Source of the DNA: Agitococcus lubricus
GTDB taxonomy: Bacteria > Pseudomonadota > Gammaproteobacteria > Pseudomonadales > Moraxellaceae
DNA: 64,000 nucleotides
Assembly (NCBI RefSeq): GCF_003051055.1
Contig: NZ_QAON01000003.1
Location: 222,134-286,133 of the forward strand
Direction of reading: 5' to 3'
In this document: positions 38,572 to 47,963 of the stretch, in pieces
Numbering within the stretch: the stretch's first letter is position 1
Layout: every line of letters starts with the position of its first letter
Position numbers and translations under genes: made by a program
Notes under the pieces: generated by a model
Database searches by the model: none
The model's input: the letters and a program-made list of their open reading frames with translations, nothing else
What the model was told of the DNA's origin: nothing

Positions 38572-41500
38572 ATGAAAAAAGTGACTGGACACAGTATGTT
38601 TGTGTGGTTGTTTGCATCAAATCTGTTGCAGGCATCTGAACAGCAAGGAGTCGATTGGTTAACACAAGAAACACAAACTCAACCAGTATCATCAATTGCC
38701 ACAGAGTTTCAGTCCTACACTGAACGCTTGATGACATTAATAACGTTAAATGAATCATCAGCTCAACATATATCAATACCTGAATTAGTAGATCAGAGCA
38801 CGGAATCGTTGAGCCGTCTGATACTACTGCAACAGAAAAAACAATTACTAGATCCTATATCTTTCAGTCAATTATTACAGAGGCAGAATAGTGATGGTGG
38901 TTTTGGGCATTTGGAAGGATGGCAGAGTACTATTTTAGATACTGCCATTGTTTTATTGTTGGTAGACAATTTACCCCCAGATGTCATCAAAAAAGCCATC
39001 CAATTTATAAAAAACACGCAATCAATAAATGGGGGATATTATGCAGCGGGCTACCAAGATATCGAACTTTTATACATCAATGCGTATGTGCTTTTAGCGA
39101 TAAATAAGCTAATTGCTACCTATCCTGAGCTAACCGACAATCTCAAAAGACATATTAGTTTTTTAGAAGGTAAAAAGTTGTCTAATGGTCAGTGGAGTCT
39201 AGATAATCAGGATTTATTTATTGAGGCATTATTAAATCAAGCCTTACATAACTATCGTCAAAATATGGAAAGTGCTACGGTCTTTTCTCAGAAAGCGATT
39301 GATTTGCAATTAGAAAATGGTAGTTGGGAAAACGATACTTACATTACGTCTATCCTCTTGAAATCATTATTTGAGCAGAGTAAACCACGTACGAGTACAG
39401 ATATTACACCTATTACATCTAAAATCTCTTTTTCTGTGATTGATACAGAAACAGGTATAGCTATTCCTACAGTCAGTGTCGCTTCAATCGTGAACGGCAA
39501 GACAACTTCAACAACTAGTAGCCCTATTGGTGAAGTAAATATTAGCAATTTAGCAGAAGGCGCATATCAATTTATAATTGAAAAAGCGGGATATACGCCT
39601 TTAACCTTAGATATAAATGTTAAACAGGGACAAGTAGTCTCTTTAGGGCAACTGAAGTTGAGTCGCGCCACAGCAAACGGATTGATGCAAATTCAGGGCA
39701 AGGTAATTGATAGTGCTACTGGCGTTGGTATAGCAGGTGCAGTGATAAAAATTGTTGGTACAACAAAAGTTGCTATCACAGGAGAAGATGGAAGTTATCA
39801 GCTTGGCTTAGAGCAAGAAGGTGATTTTACAATTGAGATATCTAAAGAAGGATATGCAGTACAGCAAGGATTTGCAACAGCCGAATTTGGAACTACGTTT
39901 AACTACTCGCCAAAATTAATCCAAGAGCAAGCCTATATTGGCACGATTACTGGAAAAGTGAGTTCATCCACTGCCAATCTTTCAGGTGTTCAAATTATTA
40001 AAGATGGAGTGGTGATTGGCACTACTAATAATAGTGGTGATTTTACTATTCAAACAAGTGCAGGGCAGCAGAAAATTACCCTAAAAAAGGCAAACTATAT
40101 TGATTTAGACGTTAACATTGCCCTACCGAGCGGTAAAACGGCCAGTTTAGGAAATATTAAGTTACAAGCAATTCCTGTGACAAGTGGTGGTGGTACGGGG
40201 TCTGGAACGGGCGGAGAAACGCCTCCACCAGTGGTAGAGTATGGTCAAATTACATTGAGTGCTTACGATGCCGTGACTGGTAAGATGTTGATATCGCCTA
40301 TATTTAAGGCTGAAATGTTAAACGATAGTGGCCAAGTCATTCAGACACAACTATTTCAAGCTCCAGTATCAGACAGTGTCAATGTTCAACAAACAGTACT
40401 CCAGTTGGCTGTTGGACGTTGGAAAATTTCAGTTACGCACCCAGATTACAATAATCCACCGACAGGCCCAGCGAACATTACAAAAACCATCACGACGCAA
40501 CAAGCTGAAAATGCCTCTTTTACTTTAAAACTGGCGCCCTATTTTTTATCAGGTAAAGTCATTGATTCAATTACAAGAAATCCCTTGCCTGATGTGACTG
40601 TACGTATTTTAAGTGCAGAAACTGGAGCCGAGCTGTATACACTAGAAACTAACAGCCAAGGCGTTTTTGATACATATTCAGCCAAAAGCTTTTCAGAGCA
40701 TTTACTCAAGGTTGAAGTGAGTCCTGCTGCACATTTAGGGGCGACTTATTATTTTGAGAAAAAACTGACTGCCCAAGCAAATAACCGAGCCGATATTGGG
40801 GTTATTAGTATTCGCCCAATTTCTGCTGATAGAGTACTGCCTGATTTACGTATTGAGAGCTTAGATTTTGCATTACTGAATACAGACCAGCAAAGCCTAG
40901 CCATAAGTGGGGTGCTTAAAGCCAACATAGCGAATAAGGGCAACTTGGCTATTCCTGATACCCAAGAAATTCGTCTCAGTGCGTTTGTGGACAGCAATAA
41001 TAATCAGTTATTAGATGAGGACGAAACAGTACTCGGTGTCTCAAGTTGGCTGAATGGCCTTGGCAGTAAAACCACGCAATGGTTAGATATTCCTATTCAA
41101 GGTCAGACCGCCTTTAAAGACGAGCCTATTAGAGTTTGGGTAGATAACCCGCAACGTATTGCTGAAAAGCTAGAGACAAATAATTATCGCAGTACCAGTG
41201 ATGATCGAACCATTCGTCCACCTGAGAGTTCACTAGACTACGTCACTGTCTGGCATTATGGTAAAACAGCTCAAAAACCGATGGGTGACAGTACGCTATT
41301 TAATAGTTACGTTCCTATCGTAGCGGCTCCACTCACAGATACAAATGGTGATGGCCAGATTGGTAAAAATGATGTCGCGCATGTTATCTCAATAACACAC
41401 AATCGTGTTGAAGCAATTAATGCTAAAACTGGTCAATTAGCTTGGCGTTCTCCACAATTAAGTGTTTCAGGTTTGTATGCCCCTGCTATTGCGGATATTG

Positions 41501-44500
41501 ATAAAGATGGCTCGCCAGAAATACTTGTCAGTTCAAGTGGAGGGCCCAATAAAGAGCAGTTGACTATTTTATCAGCGAATGGTCAAGTTAAGAAAAATAT
41601 CCTACGTACTGATGACGCTAGCCATATGCAACATGTAGAAGTCGCAGATTTGGATGCAGATGGCACGCCTGAGATATTAGTGGGTGATGCCGTGATTAGT
41701 GCACAAGGATATGTTGTGAGAAATAGTCCTTTATGGGAAGTATTGGCAATTGCCGACTTAAATGGTGATGGTAAGTCGGAGGTTATTCGTAAGTTAGGGG
41801 TAGAAACGCATTCAGGTGAAGAGTTATTTCGCTTTTCATCTAATGATGTTTTTGATACGGGGCGATGGCCACCCAGTTTTGCGGCTGTAGCCGATGTGAC
41901 TGGTGATGGCAAACCAGAAATAATCCTCACGGGAAAGGGGGTAGTAGCACTTTATAGCGCACAAGGGCAATTCTTGGCACGTTATACGATTACTGGTGGT
42001 GGCAATGGTGGAACCCCTACCATTGCCGATTTTGATGGTGACGGTTTGGCTGATATAGGCGTAGCGGGTGCTAGAAATTACGTTGTGTATAGGGGGGATG
42101 GTAGTATCATTTGGTCGGCGCAAATTCAAGATACCTCTTCATCCTATACGGGTTCTACCGTGTTTGATTTTGATGGGGATGGTCAACAAGAAGTTGTTTA
42201 TGCCGACGAAGAGTATTTATGGGTCTTTGATGCAGCTACAGGTGCAGTAAGGATAAAAGAGTTACACAGTAGCGGTACTGCGTACGAACGCCCAATTGTG
42301 TTAGATGCGGATGCAGACAATCATGCCGATATTATTTTTATTTCGCGTGGTGGAGGAAGTAGGACACATCCTGATAATGTTACATATTATGGTATTCGCA
42401 TGCTATCGAGTGCCAATAAAACATGGGCTAATACGCGTAATATTTGGAACCAATACAGTTATCATGTCACCAATGTCAATGATGATTTAACTATTCCGCA
42501 ACATGAGCCAAAAAGTTGGGAGGTACATAATACCTACCGTGCTAATTTATTAATTAACGAAAGCTCGACCGCAGCGATTGACCCCTCAGCCTCATACATT
42601 CGCATCACTGACAATGGCTTAACACAACCTTCTGTATTTACCGTACGCATTGGTAATGCAGGCGGTAAGACTATTAATACAGGGTTACCTGTGAGTTTTT
42701 ATCGAGGAAATCCTGCCCAAGGTGGTGTATTCATTGGGACAAGTTTAACCAGTAAGGTCTTAAACTCTGGTGAATACGAAGATGTGACCTTAAGTTATAA
42801 CGGCACATTAGCTAACTTTGGCGAGCTATATATTGTTGCAAATGATAAAGGAATCAGTACAGCGTCGACGCTTGAAGAATATACTGGTGTTAATAATATT
42901 GCGCATTTACCTGTACAAGGCGGTTATCAACAACTCAATTTACACAGTAGCTTAGATAAAGCCAGTTATCAGTCTACCGAATCACTCAGCATTAACAGTG
43001 TGATTAATAACTTAGGGAGTTTTGATGCCTTAGCGGATTTACGTTTTAGCTTGATTGATAGCGAAGGTCAAATCATTGGTAGTTTACCGTTTGTCCCTGT
43101 GTCTTTAGCGGTACAAGCGACCCTTAATCATGCCAATACATGGGCAGTGAATGGCTTACGCAAAGGTGACTACACGGTAAAAGCCGAGCTATATCGCGAC
43201 AATCAACGTGTTGCACAACAATTATTACCTTTTAGTGTGCTAAGTGACGCCGCTGCCACAGGACTCATTACGCCCTCTTTAACCAGTAATAAAAAATCGT
43301 ATAGCAGTGCGGATACTGTCACGTTAACGCAACAACTGCGTAATAGTTCTACGAATGAAGTCGCTACGAATGTCCAAACAACCTTAGTGCTACAAAAAGC
43401 GGATGGTACGGTGATTTGGCAACAAAGCCGTGATTATGGCCAAATTGCGCCACAAGTATTACGTGAACAAAGCTTCCAAGTTCCCTTACTAAATGCGGAT
43501 GCAGGCGATTACACCGTACGTTTAACCGTCACTGCTGACAATCTACCTACCGTCACCAGAGAAGCGCATTTTAATGTCTTGCCAACGGCTATGACAGGTG
43601 TTGGTTTAACTGGACAATTACAAGGTGCAAATACCGCCGTTTGGACTCAGCAGCTTGATTATACGTGGCAACTTGAAAATATGGGTAATAGCACGGTTAT
43701 CAGCTTGCCAGTTCGATTATTAGTGATTAACCCAGAAACAGAGCAAATTGTTACGACGATTAATACAAGTGTCGATATTGAACAAAATGCTAAGTTAGCA
43801 AAACAAAGTGGTGTGATAGCACCAAATATTACTCAACCATTGCTGGTATTGTTACAAACACAAATCGGTGATGACTGGAAAACGTTAGCGCAACAACCGT
43901 TAACCGTTAGCAAACCTGTTCTCACCACACAAATCACGGCAGATAAAACGCAATATGGCCTTAACGACTCTATTGTGATTAATGAAGTGATTCATAATCA
44001 AAGTGTGGTGAATTTACAACAAGTCAAAGTCACCACCCTGATTAGTCAACCCAATGGTCAAGTCGTATCCGAATCTAGTCAAGTGCTTGACATTACTGCC
44101 CAAAGTCAATTACCTCAGACAGTTAATTATACCTTAAACCGTGCCGCGGCAGGTCAATGGCAAATCATCACCATCATTCAAGATAAAAATGGTATTGAAT
44201 TAAATCGTCAAATGTCCGCTTTTGAGGTGTTATCCAGTGCCTTAACAGGCGAAGGCTTAACTGGTCATGTGCTATTAGCCGCACAAGCGGTAAAAGGACA
44301 AGATATTGCCATTAATTGGGATTTAAAAAACCTAGGCAATGCGCCACTTAGTGATGTAGAAACACGAATAGATTTTATTGACGAACAGCAGCAGACTATA
44401 GCTAGCCTAAACAATGCAACCGTTAATGTGGCTTTAGATAACGTAGTAGACCAACAAACGCCATGGACAGTCGTGGGTAATTACAATCAGGTTTTACAAG

Positions 44501-47500
44501 TACGCTTGTCTGCAAAAGTGGGTGGTCAATGGAAAAATATCGCCAGTACGCCAATACATGTACTTGCACCACAAGTTAACACAACCGTAGAGAGCAACAA
44601 AACCAGTTATCGTTTTAATGACCTTGTTGAGATTCAACAATACATTAAAAACGAGAGTCCTGTGTCGTTAACTAATCTGAATGTAACCACCTTGATTAGC
44701 CGTCCTGATGGTGTGGTGGTTGATACACAACAAGCTATCGTGAATATCTTGGCACAGAATACGATTGAACAACCCGTCAGCTATCAGTTTAATAAAGCCA
44801 ATGCAGGCCAATGGACAATTACCAGCATTGTTAAAGATGAGCAAGGCATAGAGTTGACCCGTCAAGTGAAAACGGTTGATGTACAGTCTACCGCGATGAC
44901 AGGTGACGGTTTAACAGGCATTTTACAAGGGGCAAGCGAAGCAGTTTGGGGACAAGAACTTAATTACACATGGCAGTTAGATAACCAAGGTAATAGTGAT
45001 TTGATGGCTTTACCTGTCCGTGTGGTGGTGATGAATCCACAAACACAACAAGTGGTATATGCGGTCAATACCCGTACGGATATCAGCAAAGATAATCAAG
45101 TACAACAACAAAGCCTTGTTAACTTAGTTGATATTAAAGATTCGGTACAAGTCTTACTCCAAGTACAAATCGGCAATGACTGGAAAACGCTAGCACAACA
45201 ACCGTTAACCGTTAGCAAACCTGTTGTCACCACGCAAATTACGGCAGATAAAACGCAATATGGCCTTAACGACTCTATTGTGATTAATGAGGTGATTCAT
45301 AATCAAAGTGTGGTGAATTTACAACAAGTCAAAGTCACCACCCTGATTAGTCAACCCAATGGCCAAGTGGTATCCGAATCTAGCCAAGTGCTTGATATTA
45401 ACGCCCAAAGCCAATTACCTCAGACGGTTAATTATACCTTAAATCGTGCCGCCGCAGGTCAATGGCAAATCACCACCATCATTCAAGAAAAAACAGGCAT
45501 TGAATTACATCGTCAAGTGTCCACTTTTGAGGTCTTATCTAGCACCTTAACAGGTGAGGGTTTAACAGGCCGTTTATCCTTAGCAACACAAGCGGTAAAA
45601 GGTCAAGAAATTACCCTTGATTGGGGTTTAAGCAATGTCGGTAATAGTGCTTATACTGACTTAGCCACTCGCATAGAACTCTTGGATGAGCAACAACACG
45701 TGCTTGCTACCCTCAGCTATCCCGTGACCAATTTAGCGGTTGATACGCCACTCAATCAACAAACACTATGGACAGTGGTTGGCAACTACAATCAAGTATT
45801 ACAAGCGCGTTTATCGGCTAATGTGGCTAATCAATGGAAAGCGTTGGCCAATGCCACCATTCAAGTGCTTGCACCACAAGTCACTGAAACCCTTGTGACC
45901 AACAAAACCAGTTATGGCTTTAATGACAAACTAGACATTAAACAGCAGCTTAGAAACGATAGCCCTGTGGTGTTAAACCATATCAAAGTGACAACCTTAA
46001 TTAGCCGTCCCGATGGTATGGTCGTGGACACCCAGCAAACTACGCTCAACTTAGCCGCGCAAAGTGGGGTAGAACAACCCGTCAGCTATCAATTTAATAA
46101 AGCCGATGCAGGTCAATGGACAATCACTAGCATTGTTCAAGATGAACAAGGCATTGAATTAACCCGCCAAGTGAAAACGGTTGATGTGCAATCGACCGCG
46201 ATGACAGGTGAAGGCATTAGTGGCACGTTAAGTGCCGCTCCTGTTGAGGTGACGGTTGGTCAAGATGTCACCTTAGCTTTAGCTCTCAGTAATCAAGGCA
46301 ATGCGGCTTTAACCCAACAAGCCATTACCTTAACCATTAGTAAAGTGGGTAGCAACACACCTGTTAAAGTCATTACCGTGACTGTCGATAGTTTAGCCAA
46401 AGGCAGCACGGTGAGCAAAAGTGCCAACTGGACAGTGACAGGTCAAGCAGGGGATGTGTTTAGTATTGTGGCAACGACTAGCTTCAATGGTCAAGTAAAA
46501 ACCTTAGCCTCTGCCAGCTTTATGGCTAAAGCCCCACAAGTAGCGATTGAGTTAACGCCTGAATTGGCCGCACAATCTCGCGTGTTGGTGTATTACAGTT
46601 GTGGCCATGATTGGTATAAAGGCATTAAAGGCTGGAGTTTTGGTGATTGTCATTACAGTTGTTTTGACCAACGTAGTGCCACCTTACGCGCTTATTTAGA
46701 TAGCCTAAAAGTCAATTATAGCTTAGTGACCAAAGAAAGCGACTTTGTGAAAGCCTTCCGTAGTGGTCGTTATAATCAAACATGGTTATTAGGTGCGATT
46801 GAAAAGCTTCCTAAAGACATGGATGAAGAGTTGCATGAAGCGGTACACCGTGGTGATGCCTTAGTCACCGATGGTGGCGTACAAACATGGTACAACCACG
46901 AAATTTATGACATTGTTGGTGTGCAATACCGTGGTCGCTTAAACTTTAGCAACAGCGAAATGAGCTTAACTGCACCAGTTTTTAGCCAACCGCAAAGCAT
47001 TGGCAAAGTCAAAAGTGCAGGTTGGCCACTGTACTTAAAACCAACTACAGGCACCGTCACGGCCACCTATGGCGCAAATTACTGTACATCGGTGAATAAA
47101 GATTGGATTCGTGACAAAGAAGACGAAGACAAAACGTTTTATGGCCGTCACCAAACCAGCTATGCAGCGATGGTCAGTAACCAGTATGGTTATGGTAAAG
47201 GCTTAAGCATGGCCTTTGATTTAATTGCCAGTTTAGACCAACCGACTGAAAAAACCAAATGGCTATCGTTATTAGACCAAAGCTTGTCGTGGTCAAATCC
47301 AACGGTTAATCATCGTGTCGATTATGTGCCGCAAGAATTAGTGGCGGTACGTAGCCAACTCAAAAATGCAGGCGCAACGGCGCAAACCATTCGTTTGCAA
47401 GTGACTTTACCTTCAGGCGCGGTGTGGATGGGTACAGGTACAGTCGATGCTAACCGTACTGTTACCCAAACCATTACCCTTGCCGCCAATAGTCAACAAC

Positions 47501-47892
47501 AGGTGTGGTTGCCGATTTTATTACCGTCTTTGGCAGGCACGCACCAATTAACTATCAAAACCTTATCGGCAGATGGTCAACAAATTCTCAGTGAAAAACA
47601 ACAACCATTTACCGTCAAGAGTATTGATAGTCGTTTTGCCGAAGTACGCATTGCCTTTGAGCAATTAGCCTTCAATAAACAAGACGATAAATTACGTGAT
47701 AAAGCAGTGGATGAGATAAAAGATGCTCAGTATTTATGGAGTAAAGGCCGTTATCAAGAGGCCTTATCGGAGTTAGGCGATGCCTCAGTCTATATCAGAG
47801 AAATTGAAGGGCGTGACGTGAGCAAAGAACGTTTAGCCCTTGATATTTTAATGAAAGGCTTAAGCATCCAATGGTTTAACAACCCACGATAG
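38572..47892 (+). CDS. Giant secreted multidomain protein (toroid, CarboxypepD_reg, FG-GAP, CARDB repeats)
   Basis: A 3106-residue protein with a Sec signal (about residues 1-22). Residues 90-270 look like an alpha/alpha toroid of the prenyltransferase/squalene-cyclase kind (QNSDGGFG, SINGGYYA, LENGSWEN). Carboxypeptidase-regulatory-like beta domains follow (about 285-740), then a CARDB-like domain (about 760-890) and at least seven FG-GAP calcium loops (about 920-1270: DIDKDGSPEI, DFDGDGLADI and others). A long CARDB-like array includes two 435-residue repeats (about 1674-2543). From 2669 a GATase-like Rossmann segment begins (SRVLVYYSCGHDW), with an unusual Cys cluster. It is divergent from the secretion operon and probably its substrate or a surface adhesin. 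Confidence 0.9.
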   Translation: MKKVTGHSMFVWLFASNLLQASEQQGVDWLTQETQTQPVSSIATEFQSYTERLMTLITLNESSAQHISIPELVDQSTESLSRLILLQQKKQLLDPISFSQLLQRQNSDGGFGHLEGWQSTILDTAIVLLLVDNLPPDVIKKAIQFIKNTQSINGGYYAAGYQDIELLYINAYVLLAINKLIATYPELTDNLKRHISFLEGKKLSNGQWSLDNQDLFIEALLNQALHNYRQNMESATVFSQKAIDLQLENGSWENDTYITSILLKSLFEQSKPRTSTDITPITSKISFSVIDTETGIAIPTVSVASIVNGKTTSTTSSPIGEVNISNLAEGAYQFIIEKAGYTPLTLDINVKQGQVVSLGQLKLSRATANGLMQIQGKVIDSATGVGIAGAVIKIVGTTKVAITGEDGSYQLGLEQEGDFTIEISKEGYAVQQGFATAEFGTTFNYSPKLIQEQAYIGTITGKVSSSTANLSGVQIIKDGVVIGTTNNSGDFTIQTSAGQQKITLKKANYIDLDVNIALPSGKTASLGNIKLQAIPVTSGGGTGSGTGGETPPPVVEYGQITLSAYDAVTGKMLISPIFKAEMLNDSGQVIQTQLFQAPVSDSVNVQQTVLQLAVGRWKISVTHPDYNNPPTGPANITKTITTQQAENASFTLKLAPYFLSGKVIDSITRNPLPDVTVRILSAETGAELYTLETNSQGVFDTYSAKSFSEHLLKVEVSPAAHLGATYYFEKKLTAQANNRADIGVISIRPISADRVLPDLRIESLDFALLNTDQQSLAISGVLKANIANKGNLAIPDTQEIRLSAFVDSNNNQLLDEDETVLGVSSWLNGLGSKTTQWLDIPIQGQTAFKDEPIRVWVDNPQRIAEKLETNNYRSTSDDRTIRPPESSLDYVTVWHYGKTAQKPMGDSTLFNSYVPIVAAPLTDTNGDGQIGKNDVAHVISITHNRVEAINAKTGQLAWRSPQLSVSGLYAPAIADIDKDGSPEILVSSSGGPNKEQLTILSANGQVKKNILRTDDASHMQHVEVADLDADGTPEILVGDAVISAQGYVVRNSPLWEVLAIADLNGDGKSEVIRKLGVETHSGEELFRFSSNDVFDTGRWPPSFAAVADVTGDGKPEIILTGKGVVALYSAQGQFLARYTITGGGNGGTPTIADFDGDGLADIGVAGARNYVVYRGDGSIIWSAQIQDTSSSYTGSTVFDFDGDGQQEVVYADEEYLWVFDAATGAVRIKELHSSGTAYERPIVLDADADNHADIIFISRGGGSRTHPDNVTYYGIRMLSSANKTWANTRNIWNQYSYHVTNVNDDLTIPQHEPKSWEVHNTYRANLLINESSTAAIDPSASYIRITDNGLTQPSVFTVRIGNAGGKTINTGLPVSFYRGNPAQGGVFIGTSLTSKVLNSGEYEDVTLSYNGTLANFGELYIVANDKGISTASTLEEYTGVNNIAHLPVQGGYQQLNLHSSLDKASYQSTESLSINSVINNLGSFDALADLRFSLIDSEGQIIGSLPFVPVSLAVQATLNHANTWAVNGLRKGDYTVKAELYRDNQRVAQQLLPFSVLSDAAATGLITPSLTSNKKSYSSADTVTLTQQLRNSSTNEVATNVQTTLVLQKADGTVIWQQSRDYGQIAPQVLREQSFQVPLLNADAGDYTVRLTVTADNLPTVTREAHFNVLPTAMTGVGLTGQLQGANTAVWTQQLDYTWQLENMGNSTVISLPVRLLVINPETEQIVTTINTSVDIEQNAKLAKQSGVIAPNITQPLLVLLQTQIGDDWKTLAQQPLTVSKPVLTTQITADKTQYGLNDSIVINEVIHNQSVVNLQQVKVTTLISQPNGQVVSESSQVLDITAQSQLPQTVNYTLNRAAAGQWQIITIIQDKNGIELNRQMSAFEVLSSALTGEGLTGHVLLAAQAVKGQDIAINWDLKNLGNAPLSDVETRIDFIDEQQQTIASLNNATVNVALDNVVDQQTPWTVVGNYNQVLQVRLSAKVGGQWKNIASTPIHVLAPQVNTTVESNKTSYRFNDLVEIQQYIKNESPVSLTNLNVTTLISRPDGVVVDTQQAIVNILAQNTIEQPVSYQFNKANAGQWTITSIVKDEQGIELTRQVKTVDVQSTAMTGDGLTGILQGASEAVWGQELNYTWQLDNQGNSDLMALPVRVVVMNPQTQQVVYAVNTRTDISKDNQVQQQSLVNLVDIKDSVQVLLQVQIGNDWKTLAQQPLTVSKPVVTTQITADKTQYGLNDSIVINEVIHNQSVVNLQQVKVTTLISQPNGQVVSESSQVLDINAQSQLPQTVNYTLNRAAAGQWQITTIIQEKTGIELHRQVSTFEVLSSTLTGEGLTGRLSLATQAVKGQEITLDWGLSNVGNSAYTDLATRIELLDEQQHVLATLSYPVTNLAVDTPLNQQTLWTVVGNYNQVLQARLSANVANQWKALANATIQVLAPQVTETLVTNKTSYGFNDKLDIKQQLRNDSPVVLNHIKVTTLISRPDGMVVDTQQTTLNLAAQSGVEQPVSYQFNKADAGQWTITSIVQDEQGIELTRQVKTVDVQSTAMTGEGISGTLSAAPVEVTVGQDVTLALALSNQGNAALTQQAITLTISKVGSNTPVKVITVTVDSLAKGSTVSKSANWTVTGQAGDVFSIVATTSFNGQVKTLASASFMAKAPQVAIELTPELAAQSRVLVYYSCGHDWYKGIKGWSFGDCHYSCFDQRSATLRAYLDSLKVNYSLVTKESDFVKAFRSGRYNQTWLLGAIEKLPKDMDEELHEAVHRGDALVTDGGVQTWYNHEIYDIVGVQYRGRLNFSNSEMSLTAPVFSQPQSIGKVKSAGWPLYLKPTTGTVTATYGANYCTSVNKDWIRDKEDEDKTFYGRHQTSYAAMVSNQYGYGKGLSMAFDLIASLDQPTEKTKWLSLLDQSLSWSNPTVNHRVDYVPQELVAVRSQLKNAGATAQTIRLQVTLPSGAVWMGTGTVDANRTVTQTITLAANSQQQVWLPILLPSLAGTHQLTIKTLSADGQQILSEKQQPFTVKSIDSRFAEVRIAFEQLAFNKQDDKLRDKAVDEIKDAQYLWSKGRYQEALSELGDASVYIREIEGRDVSKERLALDILMKGLSIQWFNNPR
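43591..46200 (+). repeat. Two 1305-bp in-frame direct repeats
   Basis: ATGACAGGT occurs at 43591, 44896 and 46201, exactly 1305 bp (435 codons) apart. The second sub-block is almost identical at DNA level (for example TTAACGACTC at 43961 and 45266), while other sub-blocks have diverged. Each unit holds about four CARDB-like domains in the order A-B-C-D. Confidence 0.93.
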
Positions 47893-47963
47893 GTTTTTAT
47901 GTCCCCTGCGGGGGACAAGATAATCACGCGACTTGATAAGACTGAAAAAATAAGGACACCCCC

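Noticed and set aside
38572..39400. Functional terpene cyclase at the N-terminus of the giant protein
   Set aside because: Only the QxxDGGFG-like structural repeats of the toroid are seen. No catalytic DxDD or metal-binding motif is visible, and the protein is secreted.
43591..46200. Assembly duplication
   Set aside because: The two units differ in three of four sub-blocks, so they are genuine diverged repeats rather than a simple duplication error.
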